DNA of 64,000 bases from UBA2231 sp964415175 (GTDB taxonomy: Bacteria; Elusimicrobiota; Elusimicrobia; Elusimicrobiales; UBA9959), in the NCBI GenBank assembly GCA_964415175.1, contig CAYPYG010000007.1, positions 27,504 through 91,503 on the forward strand, in the 5' to 3' direction. Positions within the stretch are counted from its first letter, which is position 1. Every line of letters begins with the position of its first letter. Shown here piece by piece: positions 52,062-60,569 of this stretch. The translations under genes were made by a program, and so were the position numbers. The notes beneath the pieces were generated by a model that was not told the origin of the DNA, ran no database searches, and saw only the letters and a program-made list of their open reading frames with translations.

Positions 52062-54251
52062 ATGACCCAGACCATCAAACCCACCCGCCTTGAGGTCAAG
52101 GTGGGCAATACCCTGATGTCCTTCGAAACCGGGCTCCTGGCCAAACAGGCCGGCGGCTCCGTCCTCGCCCGCATAGGCGACACGCAGGTGCTCGCCGCCG
52201 TCGTCCAGGCCAAGAAGCCCCGCGAGAACCCGCCGGAGTTCGTGCCGCTCAGCGTCGACTACAAGGAGCGCACCTACGCCGCCGGCAAGATCCCGGGCGG
52301 CTTCTTCAAGCGCGAGGGCAAGGCCCGCGAGCGCGAGGTCCTGACCTCCCGCCTGGTGGACCGCTCGCTGCGGCCGCTGTTCCCCGAGTACTTCAACACC
52401 GAGACGCAGGTCGTCACGCTGGTGATGTCCAGCGACAGCCAGAACCCCGCCGACATAGCGGCCATCAACGCCGCCAGCGCGGCGATGATGATCTCCGACA
52501 TACCGTTCAACGGCCCGATCGCGGCCGTGCGGCTGGGCAAGCTCAACGGCCAGTTCGTGGTCAACCCGACCAACGAGCAGCGCGAAGAGTCGGATATGGA
52601 ACTGGTCATCTCCGGCACCCGCGAAGGCATACTGATGGTCGAAGGCGGCGGCGACGAGATCCCGAACGCGGACCTGGTCGCGGCCCTCGAGACCGCCCGC
52701 CCCGAGCTCGACAGGCTCTGCGACATGCAGCTTGAGCTGCGCGAGACCTGCGGCAAGCCCAAGACCAAGGTCGAGCCGCCGGTCTTCAACCCCGAGATCA
52801 AGAAGCACGTCGAGGAGAAGGCCAGGGCGGGCGTCGAGCAGTTGCTCAACTCCTTCCCGACCAAGGAAGTCATAGAATCCACCATCTCCGCCATCAAGGA
52901 CGGGCTCATCAAGGAAATGACCGAGAAGTTCCCGGCCGAGAAGACCGTGGGCTACCAGGTCAAGACGCTGATGGAGGAGATCGTCTACGACATCTCCCGC
53001 TCCATCCTGCTCGACAAGCGCGTCCGCTGCGACGGCCGCAAGACCGACGAGATCCGCCAGATCACGATGCAGGCCGGCTACCTGGCCCGCACGCACGGCT
53101 CCGCGCTGTTCACACGCGGCCAGACGCAGACCATAGCGGTCGCGACCCTGGGCACCCCGGACGACAAGCAGATGCTCGACGACCTCGAAGGCAAGACCTT
53201 CGACCGGTTCATGCTGCACTACAACTTCCCGAGCTTCTCCGTCGGCGAAGTGCGGCCCGACAGGGGCCCCGGCCGCCGCGAGATAGGCCACGGCCACCTG
53301 GCCAAGCGCGCGCTGCTGCCGCTGCTGCCGGACGAGGAGCAGTTCCCGTACACCATACGGATCGTCTCCGACATCCTGGAGTCCAACGGCTCGTCCTCGA
53401 TGGCGACCGTCTGCGGCGGATCCCTCTCCATGTTCGACGCCGGCGTGCCGATGAAGGCCGCCTGCTCGGGCATAGCGATGGGCCTGGTCACCGACGGTTC
53501 CAGGTTCGCGGTGCTCTCCGACATCGCCGGCCTCGAGGACCATTACGGCGACATGGACTTCAAGCTGGCCGGCACCCGCAAGGGCATCACGGCCTTCCAG
53601 ATGGACGTGAAGCTGGCCACGGGCATCCCGCTCAATATCCTTAAGGAAGCGATAGAGCAGGCCACCAAGGGCCGCAACCACATCCTGGACCTGATGGAAA
53701 GCCACCTGCCCAAGCCGCGCCCCGAAGTCTCGCAGTACGCGCCCGGCATGGCCAGGCTGAGCATCCCCAAGGACAAGATCGGCCAGTTCATAGGCCCCGG
53801 CGGCAAGAACATCCGCGGCATCATCGAGAAGACCGGCGCCGATATCGAGGTGGACGACGACGGCAACATCTTCATCTCCAGCGTCGACCGCAAGTGCCTC
53901 GACGCCGCCAAGCAGATGGTGGAGTACTTCACGATGGAAGCCGAGGTGGGCAAGACCTACAAGGGCCGCGTCGTCTCGATAGTCGACTTCGGCGCGTTCC
54001 TGGAGATCCTGCCCGGCAAGGAAGGCCTGCTGCATATCTCCGAGATCGACGTCCACCGCGTCGAGCGCGTCGAGGACGTGCTGAACATGGGCGACGAAGT
54101 CGAGGTCAAGGTCGTCGACATGGACAACGCCGGCAAGATCCGCCTCTCCAGGCGCGTGCTGCTGCCCGGCGGCGACACCGGCCGCGACTACAGCGCCCCC
54201 AGGGGCGGCGGACGCGGCGGCCCGCGCGGCGGCGGACGCGGACGCAGATAA
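52062..54251 (+). CDS. pnp: polyribonucleotide nucleotidyltransferase (PNPase)
   Basis: A 729-residue 3'-5' phosphorolytic exoribonuclease. Two RNase PH domains, with the catalytic core region around KRALLPLLPDEEQFPYTIR in the second, an all-helical linker, a KH domain (IGQFIGPGGKNIRGIIE, about residue 575), an S1 domain (about 625-700), and a Gly/Arg-rich C-terminal tail likely to aid RNA binding. Cotranscribed with rpsO. Confidence 0.97.
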   Translation: MTQTIKPTRLEVKVGNTLMSFETGLLAKQAGGSVLARIGDTQVLAAVVQAKKPRENPPEFVPLSVDYKERTYAAGKIPGGFFKREGKAREREVLTSRLVDRSLRPLFPEYFNTETQVVTLVMSSDSQNPADIAAINAASAAMMISDIPFNGPIAAVRLGKLNGQFVVNPTNEQREESDMELVISGTREGILMVEGGGDEIPNADLVAALETARPELDRLCDMQLELRETCGKPKTKVEPPVFNPEIKKHVEEKARAGVEQLLNSFPTKEVIESTISAIKDGLIKEMTEKFPAEKTVGYQVKTLMEEIVYDISRSILLDKRVRCDGRKTDEIRQITMQAGYLARTHGSALFTRGQTQTIAVATLGTPDDKQMLDDLEGKTFDRFMLHYNFPSFSVGEVRPDRGPGRREIGHGHLAKRALLPLLPDEEQFPYTIRIVSDILESNGSSSMATVCGGSLSMFDAGVPMKAACSGIAMGLVTDGSRFAVLSDIAGLEDHYGDMDFKLAGTRKGITAFQMDVKLATGIPLNILKEAIEQATKGRNHILDLMESHLPKPRPEVSQYAPGMARLSIPKDKIGQFIGPGGKNIRGIIEKTGADIEVDDDGNIFISSVDRKCLDAAKQMVEYFTMEAEVGKTYKGRVVSIVDFGAFLEILPGKEGLLHISEIDVHRVERVEDVLNMGDEVEVKVVDMDNAGKIRLSRRVLLPGGDTGRDYSAPRGGGRGGPRGGGRGRR

Positions 54252-54279
54252 ACGGCACCAGGAGGACGAAGACCAAGGT

Positions 54280-54786
54280 ATGACCAAGAAGAGAACAGCG
54301 GTGAAACAGGCTTCAGGCGGCGCTTTCGAACAGGTACAGAAGTTCTACCAGTTCATGAACGCCAACAAGCTCGAGGTAGTGGAGTTCGCGAAGGACGAGA
54401 CCTACATAAAACTCGTCCGCAAGCACTCCCAGACCTTCCACCCCATACCGGTCTTCGCTCCGGGAGCGGCCCAGCAGCCCGCGCCGCAGGCTCCCTCCAA
54501 GGGGAAGCCCGCGGCCGGGCCCGCCGCCGCCCCGGCGGCGGTCGAGGGGGAAACGATAAAGGCGCCGATGTCCGGCATCTTCTACCGCGCCCCCACCCCG
54601 TCCAGCCCGCCTTACGTGCGCGAGGGCGATTCGGTGAAGGACGGCCAGGTCCTCTGCATCATCGAGGCCATGAAGGTCTTCAACGAGATCAAGGCCGAAG
54701 AGGACTGCGTCATCCTCAAGGTGCTGACCGAGAACGGCAAGCCGGTCGAGCCCAACCAGGACCTTTTCCTTATCAAGAAGAAATAG
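54280..54786 (+). CDS. accB: acetyl-CoA carboxylase biotin carboxyl carrier protein
   Basis: A 168-residue biotin carrier. An N-terminal helical domain, a Pro/Ala-rich linker (about 66-88), and a C-terminal biotinyl domain with EAMKVFNEI; the biotinylated Lys is residue 132. It carries CO2 for fatty acid synthesis. accC is not in the window, so accB here is separated from its usual partner. It starts 28 nt after pnp and ends 2 nt before the wHTH gene. Confidence 0.93.
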   Translation: MTKKRTAVKQASGGAFEQVQKFYQFMNANKLEVVEFAKDETYIKLVRKHSQTFHPIPVFAPGAAQQPAPQAPSKGKPAAGPAAAPAAVEGETIKAPMSGIFYRAPTPSSPPYVREGDSVKDGQVLCIIEAMKVFNEIKAEEDCVILKVLTENGKPVEPNQDLFLIKKK

Positions 54787-54788
54787 AG

Positions 54789-55016
54789 ATGAGCGACAAC
54801 AACAAGTTCACCGACGGCGTAAAAGGCACGGCTGAGCAGGTCATGGACGTGATCACGGCCTCCGGCGAGACTACATCATGGGACATAAAGCTCAAGCTGC
54901 ACCTTTCAAGCTCCTCCCTGTACCTCGCCCTGGGCTGGCTCATGTCGCAGGGCAGGATACAGCTCTATCCCAAAGACCTCAACTACACCATAAGGCCGGC
55001 CGCCGGCCAGCAGTGA
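54789..55016 (+). CDS. small winged-helix (DUF2582-like) protein
   Basis: A 75-residue protein with one winged-helix fold: SGETTSWDIKLKLHLSSSS (helix-turn-helix) and a wing ending IQLYPKDLNYTIRP. Family DUF2582 members are small DNA-binding-like proteins of unknown role. It lies between accB and ftsK. Confidence 0.7.
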   Translation: MSDNNKFTDGVKGTAEQVMDVITASGETTSWDIKLKLHLSSSSLYLALGWLMSQGRIQLYPKDLNYTIRPAAGQQ

Positions 55017-55029
55017 GGCGGTAAGGAAG

Positions 55030-57312
55030 ATGCTCAAACGCAGGTTCGCCGCGCCCGGCAGGAAGGGGGCCCCCTCCTCCTTTGCCGGAGCGCTTTACTG
55101 GATACTTTCCTTCGCCTTCGCCCTGTGGCTGATCTGGCTGACCTTCAGCCGCAGCCCCAAGGGAGTGGTGGGGGAGACGGTCTCCGGCGCCCTGCACGGC
55201 CTGCTCGGCCAGTCCGCCTATCTGTTCCCTTTCATTTTCCTTTACGGTCTGGCGGCCATACTGCTCAAGCTCGGCAAGCCGCATAAGGGCCTGATGACGC
55301 TGACGGCCGGCATACTGCTGATGCTGGGCGCGCTCTCCTCGGGCCTGCAGCTCATGGCGACGGCCTTCCCGGCCTCCGGTTTCGACGGCGGCCACATCGG
55401 CTATTACATGGAGTACGTCCTCGAGAAGATGTTCGGCGCGGCCGGCGCCGGGGTCTTCTCCTTCGCGCTCTTCCTCGTCGGTGCGCAGCTCCTGTTCAAG
55501 ATCTCCTGGGGCAGGGCGCTCAAGGCCTCCTGGACCGCCATGGCCGAGGATTACCGCAGCTGGGGACAGGCGCGCCGCGACCTCAAGGCCAAGCTAAAGC
55601 TCATCTCGGAAAAAGAGGGCCCGCAACCGAAGTACGAAGCCAAGCCCATTCCCGAAGCGCCCCCGCCGAAGATCAACGCCGCCGCGGAGCAGGGAGGCGC
55701 CGCTTCGAAGCCCGGGGCCGCCCCCGGGCCCGCGCCCCTTCCCGTCAAAGAGCGGGAACGCGAGGACGCCTCCGTGAAAGTGCAGCCTCACAAGAAACCC
55801 AATACCTACACGGCCCATTTCAAGGATTTCAAACTGCCGACGGCGGAACTCCTGGACCCGCCGGCCAGGGAGACGGTCATAGGCCCGTCGCGCGACGAGA
55901 TGGAGGCCGCCCGCACCAAGCTCGAGGAGACCTTCAAGAGCTTCGACATCACGGTGCACGTCGCCGATATCTTCCCGGGGCCGGTCATCACCCGCTACGA
56001 GGTCACGCCCGCGCCCGGCGTCAAGATAAGTTCCATAGTCTCGCTGGCCAACGACGTGGCGCTCGCCATGAAGGCGGCCGGCATACGCGTGATAGCCCCG
56101 ATACCGGGCAAGTCCGCCATCGGCTTCGAGATCCCGAACCAGAAACGCGCCAAGGTGGGCCTGCGCGAGGTGCTCGAAAGCCCCGCTTTCAACGAACGCA
56201 GGGAACCGCTGGCCTTCGGCATCGGCCGCCACGCCGAAGGGTCCATAGCGCTGGCCAACCTGGAGGATATGCCGCACCTGCTGGTCGCCGGTTCGACCGG
56301 TTCCGGCAAGAGCGTGTTCCTCCAGTCGCTCATACTCTCGCTGATGTTCCGCAACACGCCCGACGAAGTGAAGTTCGTGATGATAGACCCAAAGCGCCTC
56401 GAGCTCTCCTTCTACCAGGACGTGCCCTACCTCTACGACCCGAAAGTCCTGCCCGACTCGGTCTCGGTCATCACCGACGCGAAGGACGCCGCCAAGACGC
56501 TGATCTGCCTCACCAAGGTCATGATGCAGCGCTACAAGAAGTTCGAGAAGGCGCGCGTCAAGAACATAGCCGGCTACAACCGCTGGGCCGCGGCCAACAA
56601 CGAGCAGCCGGAGTATTACATCATCGTCGTCATCGACGAACTGGCCGACCTGATGGTCCAGGCCAAGAACGTCGTGGAGGAGAACATCCAGCGCCTGGCC
56701 CAGATGGCCCGCGCCGTCGGCATACACCTGGTGCTGGCCACGCAGCAGCCTTCGGTGGACGTCATCACCGGCGTTATCAAGGCCAACCTGCCCTCGCGCA
56801 TAGCGCTGCAGGTCACCTCGAAGGTCAATTCCCGCGTCATCCTCGACACCTCAGGCGCCGAGGCCCTGATCGGCAAAGGCGACCTGCTCTACCTGACCAA
56901 GGATTCGCCCAAGCCGCTGCGCATACAGGGCGCCTTCGTCGGCGAGGCCGAGATCAACAGGGTCGTGGATTACCTCAAGACCCAGGGCCGCCCCGACTAC
57001 CCGATGTTCGTCGAGGAGGACGAGACGGCGGCCGGCGGCAAGGGCGGCTCCTCGGAGGAGCTCATCGCCGCGCTCAAGCTCATCAACGAACGGCGCCGCG
57101 TCTCGCAGGACCTGCTCAAGGCCCATTTCGGCTCTTCGGCCCGCGCGACCAACATCCTCAGCATCCTGGAAGTCAACAAGTTCATACACAAACCGGAAGG
57201 TTCCAACCGCTGGGAGATCTTCTTCGACAAGATAGAGAGCCACCTGGCCAATCACCAGTCCGCCCCGGCGCAGCCGGAAGGCGCGGCGGCGGAGCAGGAG
57301 GGGGTAAAATGA
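55030..57312 (+). CDS. ftsK: DNA translocase FtsK
   Basis: A 760-residue translocase that moves chromosomal DNA at the division septum. Four N-terminal TM segments (about residues 17-160), a short Pro/Ala/Lys linker, the RecA-type motor with Walker A GSTGSGKS (Lys427) and Walker B VVIDELADL (Asp536), and a C-terminal gamma winged-helix domain (about 680-745) that reads orientation sequences. Shorter linker than E. coli FtsK, as in many non-proteobacteria. Its stop overlaps the lolA ATG. Confidence 0.95.
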   Translation: MLKRRFAAPGRKGAPSSFAGALYWILSFAFALWLIWLTFSRSPKGVVGETVSGALHGLLGQSAYLFPFIFLYGLAAILLKLGKPHKGLMTLTAGILLMLGALSSGLQLMATAFPASGFDGGHIGYYMEYVLEKMFGAAGAGVFSFALFLVGAQLLFKISWGRALKASWTAMAEDYRSWGQARRDLKAKLKLISEKEGPQPKYEAKPIPEAPPPKINAAAEQGGAASKPGAAPGPAPLPVKEREREDASVKVQPHKKPNTYTAHFKDFKLPTAELLDPPARETVIGPSRDEMEAARTKLEETFKSFDITVHVADIFPGPVITRYEVTPAPGVKISSIVSLANDVALAMKAAGIRVIAPIPGKSAIGFEIPNQKRAKVGLREVLESPAFNERREPLAFGIGRHAEGSIALANLEDMPHLLVAGSTGSGKSVFLQSLILSLMFRNTPDEVKFVMIDPKRLELSFYQDVPYLYDPKVLPDSVSVITDAKDAAKTLICLTKVMMQRYKKFEKARVKNIAGYNRWAAANNEQPEYYIIVVIDELADLMVQAKNVVEENIQRLAQMARAVGIHLVLATQQPSVDVITGVIKANLPSRIALQVTSKVNSRVILDTSGAEALIGKGDLLYLTKDSPKPLRIQGAFVGEAEINRVVDYLKTQGRPDYPMFVEEDETAAGGKGGSSEELIAALKLINERRRVSQDLLKAHFGSSARATNILSILEVNKFIHKPEGSNRWEIFFDKIESHLANHQSAPAQPEGAAAEQEGVK

Positions 57313-58058
57313 AAACATTGGCGATGACGGCGCTGGCGGCCTGCCTGGCCTGCCCGGCCATGGCGGCCGATAAAGCGGCGGACAAAAAGGACGCCGTCCC
57401 GGCCGTCAAGGAAGCCGGCGCCTCCCCGAAGGCGCCGGAGGTGAAGAAATCCACCGCCCCGCTCTCCTATTCCGACGAGGTGCTGGCGAAACTGATGGAG
57501 TGGGACGAGGCCCTCGTCTCGCTCAAGTCCGGCTTCACGCAGACCGTCCTCTTCGCCGACGCGGGACTGGAACAGACCATCGAAGGCACTCTCTCCTATC
57601 TCAAGCCCGACAAACTGCGCATCGAGCACTCATCTCCGGCCCGCCAGGTCATCGTCACCGACAAGAAGGACATCTGGATCCACAAGCCTGAGGATTCGCA
57701 GGCGGTGAAGACGAAATGGGAGGACTGGAAGAACCTGCAAAGTTCCGGCTTCTCCGGCATAATGGACTTCGGCAACTACTCCGAGCTGGCGGAAAAGAAC
57801 AAGGTCTCGGCCGTACCCCCGAAAGAGCCGGGCGGCATGATAAAACTGATACTCACGCCCAGGGACCGCAGCGGGCTCTACACGCTGACGCTGTCGCTCT
57901 CGGCCACGGATTATTTCCCGGTCGCCGCCGACCTGGTGGTGGAATCCACCAAGGTCAGCACCGTGCTCAAGGGGACCGAGCGCAACGCCGGCCTCGACGA
58001 GAAACTTTTCGACTTTACGCCCCCCAAGGGCACGGAGATAATAAACTTCAAGAAATGA
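57309..58058 (+). CDS. lolA: outer-membrane lipoprotein carrier LolA
   Basis: A 249-residue periplasmic chaperone that ferries lipoproteins to the outer membrane. Signal peptide (residues 1-19), a Lys/Ala-rich spacer, then the LolA beta-barrel domain from about residue 55 (LKSGFTQTVLFADAG, IEGTLSYLKPDKLRIEH). ATGA overlaps with ftsK upstream and with pgsA downstream. The ftsK-lolA order is widespread. Confidence 0.9.
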   Translation: MKTLAMTALAACLACPAMAADKAADKKDAVPAVKEAGASPKAPEVKKSTAPLSYSDEVLAKLMEWDEALVSLKSGFTQTVLFADAGLEQTIEGTLSYLKPDKLRIEHSSPARQVIVTDKKDIWIHKPEDSQAVKTKWEDWKNLQSSGFSGIMDFGNYSELAEKNKVSAVPPKEPGGMIKLILTPRDRSGLYTLTLSLSATDYFPVAADLVVESTKVSTVLKGTERNAGLDEKLFDFTPPKGTEIINFKK

Positions 58059-58669
58059 CCCTCGCCAACCGCATAACACTGACAAGACTGTTCCTGAGCC
58101 TGGCCGTCTTCTTCCTGGTGATACAGAAGACCTTCCTTACCGTGCTGATCGGCCTGATCGTGATGATCGTGGCCAGCGTTTCCGACGCCGTGGACGGCAT
58201 CATCGCCAGGCGCACGCAGACCACCACCTCGTTCGGCGCCATCGCCGACCCTTTCGCCGACAAGATACTGGTCATGTCGGCGTTCATCGCCTTCGCCTCC
58301 GTAAAAATACTGGACATACCTCTCTGGGCCATCTTCCTGATACTCCTGCGGGAGCTGACCATCTCCACGCTGCGCGTGCTGGCCGCGCTGCAGGGCTCGG
58401 TCATGAAGGCCGAGGCCGCGGGGAAGTTCAAGACCACCATACAGCTCATAGCCGGCTTCACCATCATGGCGCTGCTGCTCAACAAGGTCTGGATCGCCGA
58501 GCATCCCGGCACCTACCCTCCGCTGCTGGCCATCGACGCCTGGGCCGGGCCCCTCTCCTGGTGGCTGACCGTCGCCGCGGCCGCCGTCACCGTAGTCAGC
58601 GGCGTCATCTATCTGGTCAACCACAGCGACCTCATCAGGAGATCCTGGAGCGAAAAGAAGAATGTCTGA
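58055..58669 (+). CDS. pgsA: CDP-diacylglycerol--glycerol-3-phosphate 3-phosphatidyltransferase
   Basis: A 204-residue membrane enzyme of phosphatidylglycerol synthesis. The CDP-alcohol transferase motif D-G-x2-A-R-x8-G-x3-D-x3-D is complete (Asp47, Gly48, Ala51, Arg52, Gly61, Asp65, Asp69). About six TM segments. Its ATG overlaps the lolA stop and its end overlaps pgpA by 8 nt. Confidence 0.95.
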   Translation: MTLANRITLTRLFLSLAVFFLVIQKTFLTVLIGLIVMIVASVSDAVDGIIARRTQTTTSFGAIADPFADKILVMSAFIAFASVKILDIPLWAIFLILLRELTISTLRVLAALQGSVMKAEAAGKFKTTIQLIAGFTIMALLLNKVWIAEHPGTYPPLLAIDAWAGPLSWWLTVAAAAVTVVSGVIYLVNHSDLIRRSWSEKKNV

Positions 58670-59162
58670 GCGGAACCCGGGCCCCCTGGCGCGGAAAGCC
58701 GCCGAGTTCCTGGCCACGGGCTGCTTCATAGGGCTGCTGCCCCAGGCGGTAACTCCGTTCAAGAAATGCACGGGCGCCGGCCTCCTGGGATCCCTCCTGG
58801 CGCTGCTGGCCCTGCCGCTGCTGCCTTCCGGCTGGGCCTACGCGGCCCTGCTCGCCGCGTTCTTCCCTTTCTCCGCCTGGATAGCCGGCCGGGCTTCGGC
58901 CGACTACGGCCGCCACGACGATCCGCGCATCGTGATAGACGAAGTGCTCGGCTTCTGGACGGCCGCCGCCTTCCTGCCGCTGGAGCCGGCGCCGATAGTG
59001 ACGGCCTTCGTCGTCTTCCGCATCCTGGACAGCGTCAAACCCTGGCCCATCAGTTACGCGGAAAAGAACCTCCAGGGCGGTTTTGGTATAATTATGGACG
59101 ATTTCATGGCCGGAATAGCAGCCAATCTCACAGCCCGTTTCGTGGCCGTTTTTTTGTTATGA
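58662..59162 (+). CDS. pgpA: phosphatidylglycerophosphatase A
   Basis: A 166-residue membrane enzyme that removes phosphate from PG-phosphate, the step after PgsA. Family segments DPRIVIDEVLGFW (near 86-98), FRILDSVKPWPI and GIIMDDFMAGI are all present. Overlaps pgsA by 8 nt, and its TGA overlaps the next start (ATGA). Confidence 0.94.
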   Translation: MSERNPGPLARKAAEFLATGCFIGLLPQAVTPFKKCTGAGLLGSLLALLALPLLPSGWAYAALLAAFFPFSAWIAGRASADYGRHDDPRIVIDEVLGFWTAAAFLPLEPAPIVTAFVVFRILDSVKPWPISYAEKNLQGGFGIIMDDFMAGIAANLTARFVAVFLL

Positions 59163-60052
59163 GGAACGCGTCCCCGCTGGTCCTTCTTCTCGCCCTCGCC
59201 GCGCCCGCCGCGGCGCAGGAGGCGTCCGTCCCTCCGGCCGAAGAAGCCGTGATCTCTACCGCCGCGGCCGCGGACCGGACGCCGGCGCCTCCGCCGCGTA
59301 AATACGCCCCGGGGGAATACCCGCTGGCCGCCGTGCCCGTGAGCGGCATAGTCATGACCCCTACGGCCCTGCGGGGGCGGGGCAGGAACGAGATAGGCCT
59401 GGGCCTGGACTTCAACGCGGCCTACTACATCGGCCGTCTCTACGGCAAGAACACTTTCGACTGGACGCTGGAGAAGAAGAACTACATAGACCGGCTCGGC
59501 GTCTGGTTCATAAGCGCGGACGGCAAGATGCTGATACAGACGGAAGGCGCCCGGCGGCCAGCGATGGCGGCCGGGGCGCAGGGGACTTTCGCCTTCAGGG
59601 ATTCCAACCAGAACCCCCTGAACGCCAAGGTGCCGACGGTCTCGGTGGACGACGAGAACACCAACACCTACGCTACCGCCTACCTCGCCCTGACCAAGCA
59701 CCTGCACCCCAAGTTCATGCTGAACGGCGGTTACGCCGACGGGGACCTTTCTAAGAGCGTCTATATGCTCTCGGAGTTCCTCTCCGAACGGGCCCTTGCG
59801 CTCAACGGCTATACCGGGCGCGAGGTGCCGACCGGCGCGCTCTTCGCCGGCTTCATCTGGCTGCCCAGGCCCGACAACCCGCTGGCCGCCGAGATAATAA
59901 TACCGCAGGGCGCGCCGATGAGCCCGAAACTGATCAACCTGCAGCTCGGTACCATGCTGCGGCTCAACTTCCAGCTCTCGTACCTGAAGTTCGACGGCGG
60001 CTGGGACCTGCTCGGCATGTTCCAGTTCCGCTACTCCCACTTCCCCAAGTAA
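59159..60052 (+). CDS. exported protein, probable outer-membrane beta-barrel
   Basis: A 297-residue protein with a signal peptide (residues 1-19) and a Pro/Ala-rich spacer, then a strand-rich region with Tyr/Phe/Gly patterns (LGLDFNAAYYIGRLYG, KLINLQLGTMLRLNFQLSYL). Size and pattern suggest a small barrel or a beta-rich periplasmic protein. It is the last gene of the rpsO-to-pgpA run and is coupled to pgpA. No family recognised. Confidence 0.72.
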   Translation: MRNASPLVLLLALAAPAAAQEASVPPAEEAVISTAAAADRTPAPPPRKYAPGEYPLAAVPVSGIVMTPTALRGRGRNEIGLGLDFNAAYYIGRLYGKNTFDWTLEKKNYIDRLGVWFISADGKMLIQTEGARRPAMAAGAQGTFAFRDSNQNPLNAKVPTVSVDDENTNTYATAYLALTKHLHPKFMLNGGYADGDLSKSVYMLSEFLSERALALNGYTGREVPTGALFAGFIWLPRPDNPLAAEIIIPQGAPMSPKLINLQLGTMLRLNFQLSYLKFDGGWDLLGMFQFRYSHFPK

Positions 60053-60104
60053 CCGTCCTCCGCCCGCCTTTTCCGGAAAGCAGGAATAACTATTCCGGGG
60101 GCAT

Positions 60105-60280
60105 GGCGTGCTCTCACCTCGCAAAAACAGGGTCGCGCACACCGTGCGCGCCCTTCCCGTTCTCGCCGCGAGCGCTCGTCCGCGTCTCCGCTTCCTCGAA
60201 ATGCGATTCCACCGGCCAGCTGCGACGCGGACTCCGCAAGCTCGCGGCTCCGAAGGGTTTTGCTACGGTGAGGGCACGCC
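60105..60280. repeat. structured inverted-repeat element, copy B
   Basis: A 176-bp element whose ends (60105-60118 and 60267-60280) pair over 14 nt with one G-U-type mismatch, followed inwards by GCAAAA (60121-60126) with TTTTGC (60258-60263). On the minus strand it shares layout and short blocks (AGCAAA, GAGCTTGCGGAGT, CGCAGCT, ACGAGCGC) with the element at 7450-7615. It lies in a 517-nt gap between two convergent genes and has no coding potential. Confidence 0.6.
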
Positions 60281-60318
60281 TCCCCCGGCTGTCTCCTTAT
60301 GGGACGCTGGACGGGCAA

Positions 60319-60519
60319 GGCTCCCGCGCCGTGCCTTCCGAAGCCACATGAGGAGCCGTCGCCCCGAGCGGAGCGCGGGGACCGGCACTGCCGGACGACC
60401 GAGAATGTCTGAGCCCGGAGCGCTATGCGCGATGGGCGAGTTCTCGGTCGGCCGCGCGCAGCGAAAGGTGGGTTTAGCGACGGCGAACCGTGGCGGAGCG
60501 AAGGCACGGCGCGGGAGCC
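60319..60519. repeat. structured inverted-repeat element, copy C (19-bp arms)
   Basis: A 201-bp element bounded by a perfect 19-bp inverted repeat (60319-60337 with 60501-60519). Inside are GCCAC (60343-60347) with GTGGC (60490-60494) and GACCGAGAA (60397-60405) with TTCTCGGTC (60441-60449), giving a multi-branched fold. It follows copy B after 38 nt in the same convergent gap. Confidence 0.65.
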
Positions 60520-60569
60520 TGAAGCGTTTTTTCACGGTAATCCCCGTCAGCCCCCGGAATATTTATTCC

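Noticed and set aside
51993..54287. Long antisense frame over pnp
   Set aside because: pnp is complete and conserved; the antisense frame is a composition artefact.
60105..60519. Insertion sequence remnants
   Set aside because: No transposase-like frame, no target duplication seen, and the internal stems fit a structured RNA or MITE-like element better; a mobile origin is not excluded.
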